From: Deltaproteobacteria bacterium | Lineage (GTDB): Bacteria; Myxococcota_A; Polyangia; Haliangiales; SHYZ01 | Direction of reading: 5' to 3' | Assembly: GCA_016210055.1 (NCBI GenBank) | Contig: JACQUZ010000032.1 | Location: 1-45,326 of the forward strand | Length of the DNA: 45,326 bases | Part shown: positions 19,901 to 25,854 of the stretch, one piece after another | How the letters are laid out: every line of letters starts with the position of its first letter | How positions within the stretch are numbered: position 1 is the stretch's first letter | Notes under the pieces: generated by a model | Told to the model about the DNA's origin: nothing | What the model saw: the letters and a program-made list of their open reading frames with translations, nothing else | Database searches by the model: none | Position numbers and translations under genes: made by a program

Positions 19901-22882
19901 AACGGCACCATCGCGCTCGAGTACCACGACGGAGTCGATGCACGGCGGACGGGCCGCGACGTGACGGGTACTGGAACGCAGGTCGCCGTGCTGGCCATTG
20001 GCGATTGGGACGGGGAGTCATCGCACGATCCATTCCCCTACGATTTCGGTACTCGCGGAACGGCCACCGATCACGCGTTCTACGTGAGGAACGTGGGGGC
20101 GCAGGACGCCACGGCGCTCGCAGCCGATGCCCTCCCATCACCCTTCTCATTTAGCGGTGGCAGCTTTCCAGGAAGCGGCGGAACGTGTGGAGGGACCCTT
20201 GCGGCGGGCGCCACCTGCGTCGTTCGGGTCACATTCACGCCGAGCGGGAACACGACGAGCAGCGCGTCGATCAACATCTCGTACAACGACGGAACCACCA
20301 CCCGCATGGCACGGCGAGAGATGATGGGCACCTCGACAACGTTGGCACTGGTGTCGCTCGACCGGTGTGAGAACTGCGGCGGGGATTCGCGAGAAGCCAT
20401 CGATTTCGGCACCGCAGGCTCTCCCACCGAGAAGGTTGTGTACGTCTCGAACAGCGGGGCCCAAGCCGCCACGGGCATGTTCGACGCCTCGACGCTCGAG
20501 AACGGCTTCGCATTCAAGGGAGGGGCCTATCCGGGCTCAGGGGGAACGTGCGGCACGTCACTGGGTAGCAATCAGTCCTGCACCTTGGTCATCTTGTTTA
20601 CCCCGAGCGGCTCGGGGATTAGGTTCTCCACGCTGAAGCTCCGCTTCCATGACGGGGCCAAGGAAAGGGAGATCTCGAGGGCCCTCACCGCAGTCGCTAC
20701 CGAGCAGGCCTTGCTCGCCATTCGTGATTGCGATCGCTGTGATGATCGGGACGAGCCCACCGATTTCGGTACTTCCGGGGTGCCGGTGGATCGGCAGTTT
20801 ACGGTCGTGAACACCGGCGCCAAGGCGGCCACCGACATGGCGGATGGGGGCAGTCTCGACGGGGCGTTCTCCTTCAAAGGGGGCACCTACCCGGGTAGTG
20901 GCGGAAGTTGCGGCAAGGTTCTTGCGGCCGGCAGCTCCTGCACCATCGTGGTGACGTTCGCACCAACCGGCAACGGCAGCACATCAACGACCGTCACCCT
21001 TTGGTACCACGACGGTTCTGCGGCTGCGAAGGCCGAGCGACCGGTCGTCGGCACCGCGACCAGCAGCTCCCTTCTCCTGATCCTGGATTGGTACGACTCG
21101 TCGTCCTCGAGCTGGCCCTATGATTTCGGGATGGTCGGCTCGCTCTCGGAGAAGACGTTCTACGTCGTTAACCGGGGTGCGGCTGTCGCTTCGTCGGTCA
21201 CCGACGCGGGCACGCTGGGAAGTGGCTTTGCCTACAAGGGCGGTGCGTACCCCGGCACGGGTGGCACCTGCGGGACCACCTTGGCCAGTGGCGACAAGTG
21301 CACCATCGTGGTCACGTTTACCCCCGGCGCATCGGGCACGAGGCGGAGCGTGATTACTCTCGCGTACGACGACGGCGCGACCTCGCAGGCGGCCACGCGC
21401 GAGGTCGTGGCCACGTCCATCACCACCGCTCTCCTGGTCATCGGAAGCTGGCAGGGGAGCAGAGGTGATGAGCCACCCTATGACTACGGTACGGTCGGCA
21501 TTCAGGTGGATCGCACGTTCTACGTGAACAACAACGGAGCCGTCGCCGCGACAGAGCTAGCCGACGGAGGTACCCTTGCCGGCCGATTCGCCTTCAAGGG
21601 CGGCACGTACCCGGGCGGCGGAGGGACTTGCGGGTCCACCTTGGCCAAGGGCGAAACCTGCACCATCGTGGTCACGTTTAGCCCCGCCGGGGCCGGATCG
21701 GCTTTTGGCACGATCACCCTCGCGTACCACGACGGCAGCAGCTCGACGACGGCGACCAGGGGCGTGGCAGGCACCTCGACGACTCAGGCCCGCCTCGTCA
21801 TTGCCGATTGGGACGGATCCACCGAAACGCCGACGTGGCCTCATTCGTTCGGCACTGTCGGTACGCCCACCACCCACACGTTGCACGTCAATAACCTGGG
21901 CGCTCAAGCGGCCACGTCCCTGGGAGACCTGGGGAAGATGGACAATGGGTTCGGTTACGAGGGTGGCGCATATCCAGGAAACGGTGGGACTTGCGGCGCG
22001 TCGCTCGACAGCGGAGCGAGCTGCTCGCTCGTGATTCGGTTCTCTCCATCGGGTTCCTCGGCGGTCACCAGCACTCTGGCCCTAAGCTACGACGACGGCG
22101 GGTCGCTCCAGTCAACCAGCCGGGTGCTCACGGCCACGTCGACCGACAAGGCGCTGCTCGTCATCAAGGACTGCTCGCAATGCGGCCCGAGCGACGGTCC
22201 GTACGATTTCGGCACTGCGGGCATTTCGCTCGAACGGGTTCTCTACGTGTCCAATCATGGGGCCGCGCCGGCCTCGTCGCTGAGTGGCGGTACTCTCGGC
22301 GAGAGCTTCGCCTTCAAGGAGGGCGCTTATCCAGGGAGCGGTGGATCGTGTTCCGCGACCCTTGCCAGCGGCGATACCTGCACGATTGTCGTCACGTTTG
22401 CGGCCACATCCATAGGGACCAAGTCGACTACCCTGGAGCTCCTCCATTTCGATGGCGCGGGCTGGACGTCGGTGAAACGAGCGGTCACGGGAACCTGGAC
22501 GGATCGAGCATTTCTTCTCTTCTCCGACGCCCAGGTGGGGACGTGTGGAGATAACTGCGGACCATATCGCTTCGGTTCGGTCAGCGCCGGGAATCAGTCG
22601 ATGGCAGCGACGTTCTATGTCGAGAACCGTGGGGCAAGGAGCGCGAGCGGCCTCAAGGACAATGGGGTCCTCGCGGCCCCCTTCACGTACGTCGGCGGCA
22701 CATACCCGGGAACCGACGGCACGTGTGGTGCATCCCTCGGGTCGGGGGAGAGCTGCAGCGTCAAGGTGGTATTTGCGCCTAGCGCCATCGGATCCTTCGC
22801 CAGCAAGCTTGTGCTCGGGTTTGCCGATTCCCTCGGGGATGGATTGTCGGTGACGCGGAACCTCGCGGGGAGTGGGGAATAG
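13937..22882 (+). CDS. Giant lipoprotein of 25 choice-of-anchor-D (ASH/HYDIN-like) Ig repeats
   Basis: The 2981-residue product starts at ATG 13937, seven bases after AGGAG. The N-terminus (MARTGFF, hydrophobic core, SLALGC) is a lipoprotein signal with the lipid-accepting Cys near residue 19. An Asp/Pro/Ser/Thr-rich linker follows, then 25 tandem repeats of 113-128 residues to the C-terminus. Each repeat has the order: A-L-x-I strand, DFG or DYG, a VxNxG strand, PFxFKGGxYPGTGGTCG, about nine residues, SCTIVVTFxP, then a YHDG strand and GTGT. These are marks of the choice-of-anchor-D/ASH Ig fold. Every repeat has one Cys pair spaced CX9C. There is no catalytic motif and no C-terminal anchor, so it is probably a lipid-tethered stalk, adhesin or scaffold on the envelope. 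Role inferred only. Confidence 0.9.
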   Translation: MARTGFFIVIALSSLALGCGNSIRPQVPDSGTPEPVFDSGTVDSAPTDSGPLQKASIDIGEPAHDFGARTIGTEAEHVLMVRNKGDGPASQVAVSGLAPPFSRGTRSLEKDDCMDFLPKGATCAIVIKYSPRSRGASSAMVTFSFHDGSEKKELAFSLQGKGLSPARISIPGTASPDFGRVRILNTSELVLPLSNDGESEATSISAQALTTPFSFAGGAYPGTSGTCGARLAPGATCNFVVTFSPSSRGLAQGQFSFTFHDGAGTSKLEGTLKGWGLAPAEIAVAEGDKIDAGTRAVGSSTEIKLSLSNTGDIDASSIEITSSPVTPFAFAGGSYPGTSGTCATTLRAGESCTMVLTYAPSTVGSASVPFAFVYSDGAVNRNARITLSGTAKAPARLAFAEGVAFDYTVGLLGTRTSRVFTVKNVGGITATGMTHGGLELPFAFTAGAFPGDGGTCKTTLAPDESCTLIIEFAPRTVGPKAVALELNFHNGAGATKTSILLRGTGITPALLALSGAPMLHFGTHGTDTTADRTITVTNVGGMAATEIAAGASLVAPFSFKGGAFPGKGGTCQDRLSVLAKCTLVISYSPTAVGESTDAVKIGYFDGAIDQAASRDVAGKAVAGAALSFAESPALDYGTVAVETSVHRSLIAMNTGGLDAKDLSSLDLAPPFRYRDGTYPGTGGTCASSLTKGEKCTIVVTFAPAADGPYLSTLRMTYHDGSTTQMATVDLVGKGTKAAHITISDGPTYDFGALAIGAAASHLFSASNTGALPATALGGVALPSGFSYLGGTFPGSGGTCGATLSPGESCSLAIELKPTMEGPVEGELALGYHDGVTTQAARVSMTGVGLSPALLAISQSPPLDFGTRAIGSSTDRTLVLINVGLFPASAISPQAIAGPFSFKGGAYPGTGGTCGSDLAPSDSCIVVLTHAPTVAGGANATLELKYDDGAGTRVLSMELAGTAVPPARLVVEGEASGDFGLVVVGTSKSMVLKLANEGGVPATALVAKSPEAPFSFKDGAFPGTGGTCGVSLAPGDTCSIAVAFTPLTRGPASSSFRIEYSNGARDDATAHGLTGKALSPASLSWSDGPSYDYGLSAVGSTSNHWFTLTNSGDATATQVADTKLASPFTFADGTYPGRGGTCSDSLGGGGSCTVVVRFMPTAPGPAASELAVTYFDGVSNRSASRALAGSAAPPARIVIGEGVPLSFGSVAVLGEGALRVKVTNSGGVHASSLSGTVAGDGVSFEGGLFPGRTGSCASSLADGASCTVVLSFTPQVLGVASGTLKISYNDGVAATHVEATWSGKGVPPAVLELSHAPTYDFGTLASGASAEQVFRVSNPGGVPATALSALSLSTPFSFKGSAYPGTGGTCGSSLGVGEECLVVVLYSATTLGAFTAKLAIEYHDGARSQVVSGDLTGATAEPALLVSSEGTVLDFGVKAIGYSHSRTMTISNEGGITAKSLSPGALSAPLELKGGSYPGTDGTCGESLAPLASCTVVVTYVPTAPGKLAASWTLGYFDGSASQALRQDFAGFGAVAARLEYSDATPYSFGTVATGSSAEHIFVVRNTGQMAATEVAPLPLASPFAFKGGTFPGFGGTCGTELQAGVSCRIVATFTPSVEGPSSEPLSLSFYDGGATKESSIALTGTGTSNAFLSITDWPLLFYTTYGVPPDQASHDFGVRGVATTAEHSFVVTNTGGMPATSMAGDTLTEPFSYKGGSYPGTGGTCGATLAPKESCTVTVVFLPLSATSAEDRLGIAYHNGLTTSSATRLLTGTGTAQAVIRITDYEGINLGSSFDFGLRGLGASGAEHEFYVKNEGGGIAIRITALSMDPAFGFKGGAFPGAGGTCGPTLPAGESCLVVVSFQPTVEGPAASAVTLEYFDGVETTTSKRDVVGTGTALAVLAIRDKSGPSASYDFGIRGVGTTTEAWFAVFNEGSSRATGILATGMPAPFSFSGGTYPGQGGTCGTALDPGDECTIVVSFSPTEAITSNGTIALEYHDGVDARRTGRDVTGTGTQVAVLAIGDWDGESSHDPFPYDFGTRGTATDHAFYVRNVGAQDATALAADALPSPFSFSGGSFPGSGGTCGGTLAAGATCVVRVTFTPSGNTTSSASINISYNDGTTTRMARREMMGTSTTLALVSLDRCENCGGDSREAIDFGTAGSPTEKVVYVSNSGAQAATGMFDASTLENGFAFKGGAYPGSGGTCGTSLGSNQSCTLVILFTPSGSGIRFSTLKLRFHDGAKEREISRALTAVATEQALLAIRDCDRCDDRDEPTDFGTSGVPVDRQFTVVNTGAKAATDMADGGSLDGAFSFKGGTYPGSGGSCGKVLAAGSSCTIVVTFAPTGNGSTSTTVTLWYHDGSAAAKAERPVVGTATSSSLLLILDWYDSSSSSWPYDFGMVGSLSEKTFYVVNRGAAVASSVTDAGTLGSGFAYKGGAYPGTGGTCGTTLASGDKCTIVVTFTPGASGTRRSVITLAYDDGATSQAATREVVATSITTALLVIGSWQGSRGDEPPYDYGTVGIQVDRTFYVNNNGAVAATELADGGTLAGRFAFKGGTYPGGGGTCGSTLAKGETCTIVVTFSPAGAGSAFGTITLAYHDGSSSTTATRGVAGTSTTQARLVIADWDGSTETPTWPHSFGTVGTPTTHTLHVNNLGAQAATSLGDLGKMDNGFGYEGGAYPGNGGTCGASLDSGASCSLVIRFSPSGSSAVTSTLALSYDDGGSLQSTSRVLTATSTDKALLVIKDCSQCGPSDGPYDFGTAGISLERVLYVSNHGAAPASSLSGGTLGESFAFKEGAYPGSGGSCSATLASGDTCTIVVTFAATSIGTKSTTLELLHFDGAGWTSVKRAVTGTWTDRAFLLFSDAQVGTCGDNCGPYRFGSVSAGNQSMAATFYVENRGARSASGLKDNGVLAAPFTYVGGTYPGTDGTCGASLGSGESCSVKVVFAPSAIGSFASKLVLGFADSLGDGLSVTRNLAGSGE
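14096..22879 (+). repeat. 25 tandem coding repeats of about 340-385 bases
   Basis: The repeats were read by aligning the GGTCG...SC segment of each unit. Units 1-14 are about 113-115 residues; units 15-25 are longer (about 117-128) because of an acidic Trp/Tyr/Cys-containing insert before DFG. From unit 19 to unit 24 the first codons of SCTIVV recur at 20579, 20939, 21299, 21659, 22022 and 22379, a period of 360 bases give or take one codon. A 20-base stretch after 21300 is repeated identically after 21660, which suggests recent duplication or gene conversion. Confidence 0.9.
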
Positions 22883-22889
22883 GGCAAGG

Positions 22890-23477
22890 CTATTGCGGAA
22901 CGCGGAGGGCTGCAGGTGCGCACGAATACGTGCTCACGCGCACCCGGTTCTTATAGAGGTCGGTCGTATCCGTGATCTTGGCCATCCACCAGTTCGCCGT
23001 CCTCGCGGTGTCGCGGTCCGATGGTGGCTGGTACACCTCGTTGCCGTCCTGGTTCCCTTCGAAACAAATCACGACATTGCCGATCTGAAGGTCGGCCGCC
23101 GTGGCGGGGCGTGTCCTCCAAAAGTGCTGGGTCCAGACTTCCTTGGCGTTTTCCACGTCGAAGAACTTGCCCTCGTCCTTGGTGCCGGCGCTCGGTGCCT
23201 CTCGCATTTTCGCGATCCGGACATACACGTAGCTCTTGTCGGCCAGTGGCTCGGTCGCAATGAGGTAGTCGTCGGAGTCGAACCAGTGCGAGTCCGTCGG
23301 TCCCCCGCTCGCGGGACCTGCAGTGTAACTGGGAGCTGTCGCTGGGTTCACTGGAGCCCCTGAGGCCGCCGATCCAGGTGCGCTCGTCGGCATCATGGCT
23401 TGTCTCGGCTGAACGATGCACCCGCTGCTCGACACGATGATTAGGAATAGACTCGACCAAGCTTTGACTTTGGACAC
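22890..23477 (-). CDS. Putative lipoprotein of unknown function
   Basis: The frame is open to 23519, but GTG 23477 follows AAGGAGG with six bases of spacing and places the signal peptide correctly, so I use it (195 residues). VSKVKAW plus a hydrophobic core ending SSSGC is a lipoprotein signal. A Pro/Ala/Ser/Gly-rich linker of about 45 residues follows, then a compact domain containing HWFDSDDYLI, VYVRIAKM and WTQHFWRTRPA. It ends with NWWMAKITD and a last Cys. The aromatic-rich domain is not one I can name. It converges on the giant lipoprotein gene with only seven bases between the stops. The open frame on the opposite strand here lacks a signal peptide and is judged a shadow. Confidence 0.75.
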   Translation of the reverse strand: MSKVKAWSSLFLIIVSSSGCIVQPRQAMMPTSAPGSAASGAPVNPATAPSYTAGPASGGPTDSHWFDSDDYLIATEPLADKSYVYVRIAKMREAPSAGTKDEGKFFDVENAKEVWTQHFWRTRPATAADLQIGNVVICFEGNQDGNEVYQPPSDRDTARTANWWMAKITDTTDLYKNRVRVSTYSCAPAALRVPQ

Positions 23478-23582
23478 GAACCGCCTCCTTCCACGTTGTT
23501 GGTCGCCTGACGCTAGCAAGGAAAGAGGGTGAAAGGAAGGGACGGCGAGGTACTATCAGCCTCTCGCAAGAAAGGAATGCCC

Positions 23583-23942
23583 ATGGCGGGACCTGTCAGT
23601 AGCGTGAAGGAGTACTTCGAGACGCTCCCCGACCGGTTTCGGAAAGAAGCGGCCAAGGGAGTGACCGCGGTATTTCAGTTCGAGCTCTCGGGTCACGGTG
23701 GTGGCTTGTACTTCGCCGCGGTGGACGGCGAGCAGCTCACGGTCACCGAGGGGTCCCACGTGTCTCCCACGGTCACGCTGAAGATGGCCGCCAGCGAGTA
23801 CGTGAAAATGGCAAACGGCACGCTGAACGGTGAGCTGGCCTTTCTCACCGGCAAGCTGCACGTTGGCGGTGACCTGGCGATGGCGGTCAAGATGCGAAGC
23901 CTCTTTCCGCCGGGCCACGTGGGGCGCCGAGCGGATCGCTGA
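23583..23942 (+). CDS. SCP2 sterol-transfer-family protein
   Basis: This 119-residue cytoplasmic protein has the SCP2 lipid-binding fold. Landmarks are VKEYFETLPDRF at the start, then FQFELSG, GGLYFAAVDGEQLTV, TVTLKMAASEYVKMANG and GKLHVGGDLAMAVKM. In the family the DG..V and G.....G..K segments line a hydrophobic pocket; the bacterial ligands are mostly unknown lipids or acyl chains. The frame is open from 23529, but ATG 23583 lies seven bases after AAGGA and starts the conserved domain; ATG 23577 is the alternative but too close to that box. It is divergent from the lipoprotein gene to its left and converges on the KGG gene. Confidence 0.85.
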   Translation: MAGPVSSVKEYFETLPDRFRKEAAKGVTAVFQFELSGHGGGLYFAAVDGEQLTVTEGSHVSPTVTLKMAASEYVKMANGTLNGELAFLTGKLHVGGDLAMAVKMRSLFPPGHVGRRADR

Positions 23943-23961
23943 GTCGCGAAGAACAGCCCTT

Positions 23962-24165
23962 CTACCGCCCTCGCTCCCCTTTCTCCAGCGCGCGTTTTCC
24001 CGCCGCGATGAGCTCGCGGACCTTGTGTCCACCCTTGCGTCCAATCTCCTCGTAGAACTCGTGCCCCCGCTCGTCACGCACCGTGATGCCGCCCTTGCGT
24101 CCCGCTTCGGCAACTGTCATCGCCCCCTTGGCGCCTCGAGTTGGCGGTGTTTTCGCTCGTGCCAT
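23962..24165 (-). CDS. KGG-repeat stress-induced protein (Con-10/GsiB-like)
   Basis: The 67-residue product has two KGG motifs, EAGRKGGITVRDERG and EIGRKGGHKVREL, typical of the hydrophilic KGG family that includes fungal Con-10 and Bacillus GsiB. Members are induced by starvation, desiccation or general stress and are probably disordered or loosely helical protectants. The protein is highly charged, without signal peptide or Cys. The frame extends to 24246, but ATG 24165 is preceded by a very strong AGGAGGAGGAGGAG run and begins the recognisable protein (MARAKTPPT). The strong ribosome binding site points to high-level expression. The MCP-like gene lies 122 bases upstream on the same strand; co-transcription is possible. 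Confidence 0.85.
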   Translation of the reverse strand: MARAKTPPTRGAKGAMTVAEAGRKGGITVRDERGHEFYEEIGRKGGHKVRELIAAGKRALEKGERGR

Positions 24166-24230
24166 GCTGTCTCCTCCTCCTCCTGCTTTGGGAATATGGA
24201 GACCAGGCGGATGGCGTCCAGTCCTTCCCC

Positions 24231-24245
24231 TGCGGCTTCGCCGCA
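24231..24245 (-). terminator. Small perfect hairpin between MCP-like and KGG genes
   Basis: TGCGGC-TTC-GCCGCA forms a perfect six-base-pair stem; on the transcribed strand the loop is GAA, an unusually stable GCGAAGC-type hairpin. No T-run follows, so it may instead be an mRNA stabiliser or processing site in the KGG leader. Confidence 0.3.
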
Positions 24246-24287
24246 CAGAGCTCCCGACCGTCGCGAAGGGATGGTCGCAAAGGGCGT

Positions 24288-25769
24288 TTAGTTCCGCACC
24301 CGGCCGATTTCCTCGCGCAGCTGTGCGGCAGCCTCGACGATAACCGAAAGACGCTCGACGACGTCGCTCTCCACGCCCTGGAGCTGGGTCGCCCCTTGAT
24401 GCAAGCGTCCGAGCTGGCGCGCGAGCTCCTTCTGGCTCCTGAGCAGCCCGAGCGCGTCTGCGACCACGCGGCTGACGCTGTCGCTGATCATTCGACCACT
24501 CTCCATTTGCTCGCGCGAGAGGCGGCCTATTCGACTTCCAGCCTCGACGAGCGTGAGGGCGAGCTCACGAAGTCGATCCCCATCATTCCCATGATCCTTC
24601 ACCGACGTGGAGAGGGCGGCCGCACGGCTCGCTAGCTGGCCCGCGGCCTCGACCACTCGCCTGGAGGCATTCCCCTGCTCGTCCATAGCGCGGGTGATCG
24701 CCTGAACCTTCTTCTGTGCAGTGCGCGTGCTCTGGCGAATTTCCCCGAGGGCATCGCCAGCGCCAAGCGCCACTTGGAAGCCCTCGCCCACCGCAGTGAC
24801 ACCATTCGCCATGGCTTCCATGGCGCGCTCGCTTTCTTCCTGCACGCCACGGATCTGCTCGCCGATCTGCTTGGTCGAGGCCGCTGTCTTGTTGGCCAGC
24901 GCCTTGATCTCCTGTGCTACGACCGCGAAGCTTCGCCCATGCTCGCCCGCCTGGGCGGCGATAATCGAAGCGTTGAGCGCCAGGAGGTTCGTCTTTTCGG
25001 CGATCTCCTGGATCACCCGCACCACGTCGCCAATGCCCAGGACGCGCACGCCCAGCGCATCGATTCGCTTGCGGGCGGTCTCGGTCAAGTCGCGAATCCG
25101 CTCGATCTCGTCGAGGGTCTTGTGCACCGCCCGATAACCTTTCTCAGCCTCGGCGCTCACCTTGCCGGAAATCTGAGCGGTCTCACCGGCACCATTTTGG
25201 CCCTTACGAACCGCGTCGTCGAGCTGGGCCGCCGCACGGGCGGCCTCGCTGGACGCCTGCGAAAGCCCATCGGCCCCTCTCTCGAACTCGCGAAGCACCG
25301 AGGACACCACGTCCGCCACCAGCATGGCCTGCTCGGAGGCGCTAACCAGGGACTCCGATTCACCGACCAGGGCCCGCACTCGCTGCACTTGCTCCTCGGC
25401 AAACTGGTCCGCAAGGCGCGCGGCGCTGTCCCCTTCCTCGAGGCCTCCGCCGTCGAACCCACGGCCTACCTGCACGACGAGTGAACGCTCCAGGTCATCG
25501 ATGGCCTGGGCTAGTCCGCCCCGGGCCTCCCCGCGCGTGCGCAGGACCCGGTCGGCTTCGCGCACGGCTTCTTCGATTTTCCTCGCCCCCACATCGAGCA
25601 TCCGTTCGATCGCGCGCTCCAGCTCTTCAATCCTTCGGTGCGCGTGTTCCGCATCGGTGCGCAAGCCAACCGCGGTCTTCTTGGCTCGAGTGAGCTGTGT
25701 GCCGACCAGCCAAACCGCCACTCCTGCGCCCAGACCTGCTCCGAGGAGGATGTAGAGGACAATAGTCAC
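24288..25769 (-). CDS. Membrane-anchored methyl-accepting-chemotaxis-like signalling protein
   Basis: This 493-residue protein starts at GTG 25769 (GGCAGG five bases before). One N-terminal membrane helix (residues 3-24) is followed directly by a long Ala/Glu/Arg-rich coiled coil. The MCP signalling tip lies at about 253-290: [20 protein letters not shown], then [18 protein letters not shown]. There is no second membrane helix and no periplasmic sensing domain, so any signal must come from inside the cell, the membrane or a partner. The tip has the HGRSF hairpin that couples to CheA/CheW in typical MCPs. No che or frz genes are in this window, so it is an orphan receptor. Its promoter region is shared with the divergent oligopeptide transporter operon, and it may act with that transporter. 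Confidence 0.88.
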   Translation of the reverse strand: MTIVLYILLGAGLGAGVAVWLVGTQLTRAKKTAVGLRTDAEHAHRRIEELERAIERMLDVGARKIEEAVREADRVLRTRGEARGGLAQAIDDLERSLVVQVGRGFDGGGLEEGDSAARLADQFAEEQVQRVRALVGESESLVSASEQAMLVADVVSSVLREFERGADGLSQASSEAARAAAQLDDAVRKGQNGAGETAQISGKVSAEAEKGYRAVHKTLDEIERIRDLTETARKRIDALGVRVLGIGDVVRVIQEIAEKTNLLALNASIIAAQAGEHGRSFAVVAQEIKALANKTAASTKQIGEQIRGVQEESERAMEAMANGVTAVGEGFQVALGAGDALGEIRQSTRTAQKKVQAITRAMDEQGNASRRVVEAAGQLASRAAALSTSVKDHGNDGDRLRELALTLVEAGSRIGRLSREQMESGRMISDSVSRVVADALGLLRSQKELARQLGRLHQGATQLQGVESDVVERLSVIVEAAAQLREEIGRVRN

Positions 25770-25784
25770 AGCAGCCTGCCCTAT

Positions 25785-25813
25785 CTTGTCATGGGATTTG
25801 GGCTTTTGACAAG
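25785..25813. promoter_or_regulatory. Operator-like inverted repeat overlapping a -35 box
   Basis: CTTGTCA (25785-25791) and TGACAAG (25807-25813) are perfect seven-base inverted arms separated by 15 bases. The right arm covers TTGACA of the transporter promoter, and the left arm lies 16 bases before the divergent GTG 25769. A dimeric regulator bound here could control both genes. Seen directly; function inferred. Confidence 0.4.
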
Positions 25814-25833
25814 GGAGTCTCCTCGGCTATAAC
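25806..25833 (+). promoter_or_regulatory. Sigma70-type promoter of the oligopeptide transporter operon
   Basis: TTGACA (25806-25811), a 16-base spacer and TATAAC (25828-25833) form a strong promoter. Transcription would start near 25840, which leaves ATG 25843 almost without a leader and favours ATG 25855 or 25858 behind AGGAG (25846-25850). Confidence 0.65.
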
Positions 25834-25854
25834 CGCCTCCGCATGAGGAGCGGG

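Noticed and set aside
22872..23363. Open frame of 163 codons opposite the lipoprotein gene at 22890-23477
   Set aside because: No signal peptide, domain or ribosome binding site; the opposite strand has a clear lipoprotein signal and a GGAGG-preceded GTG start.
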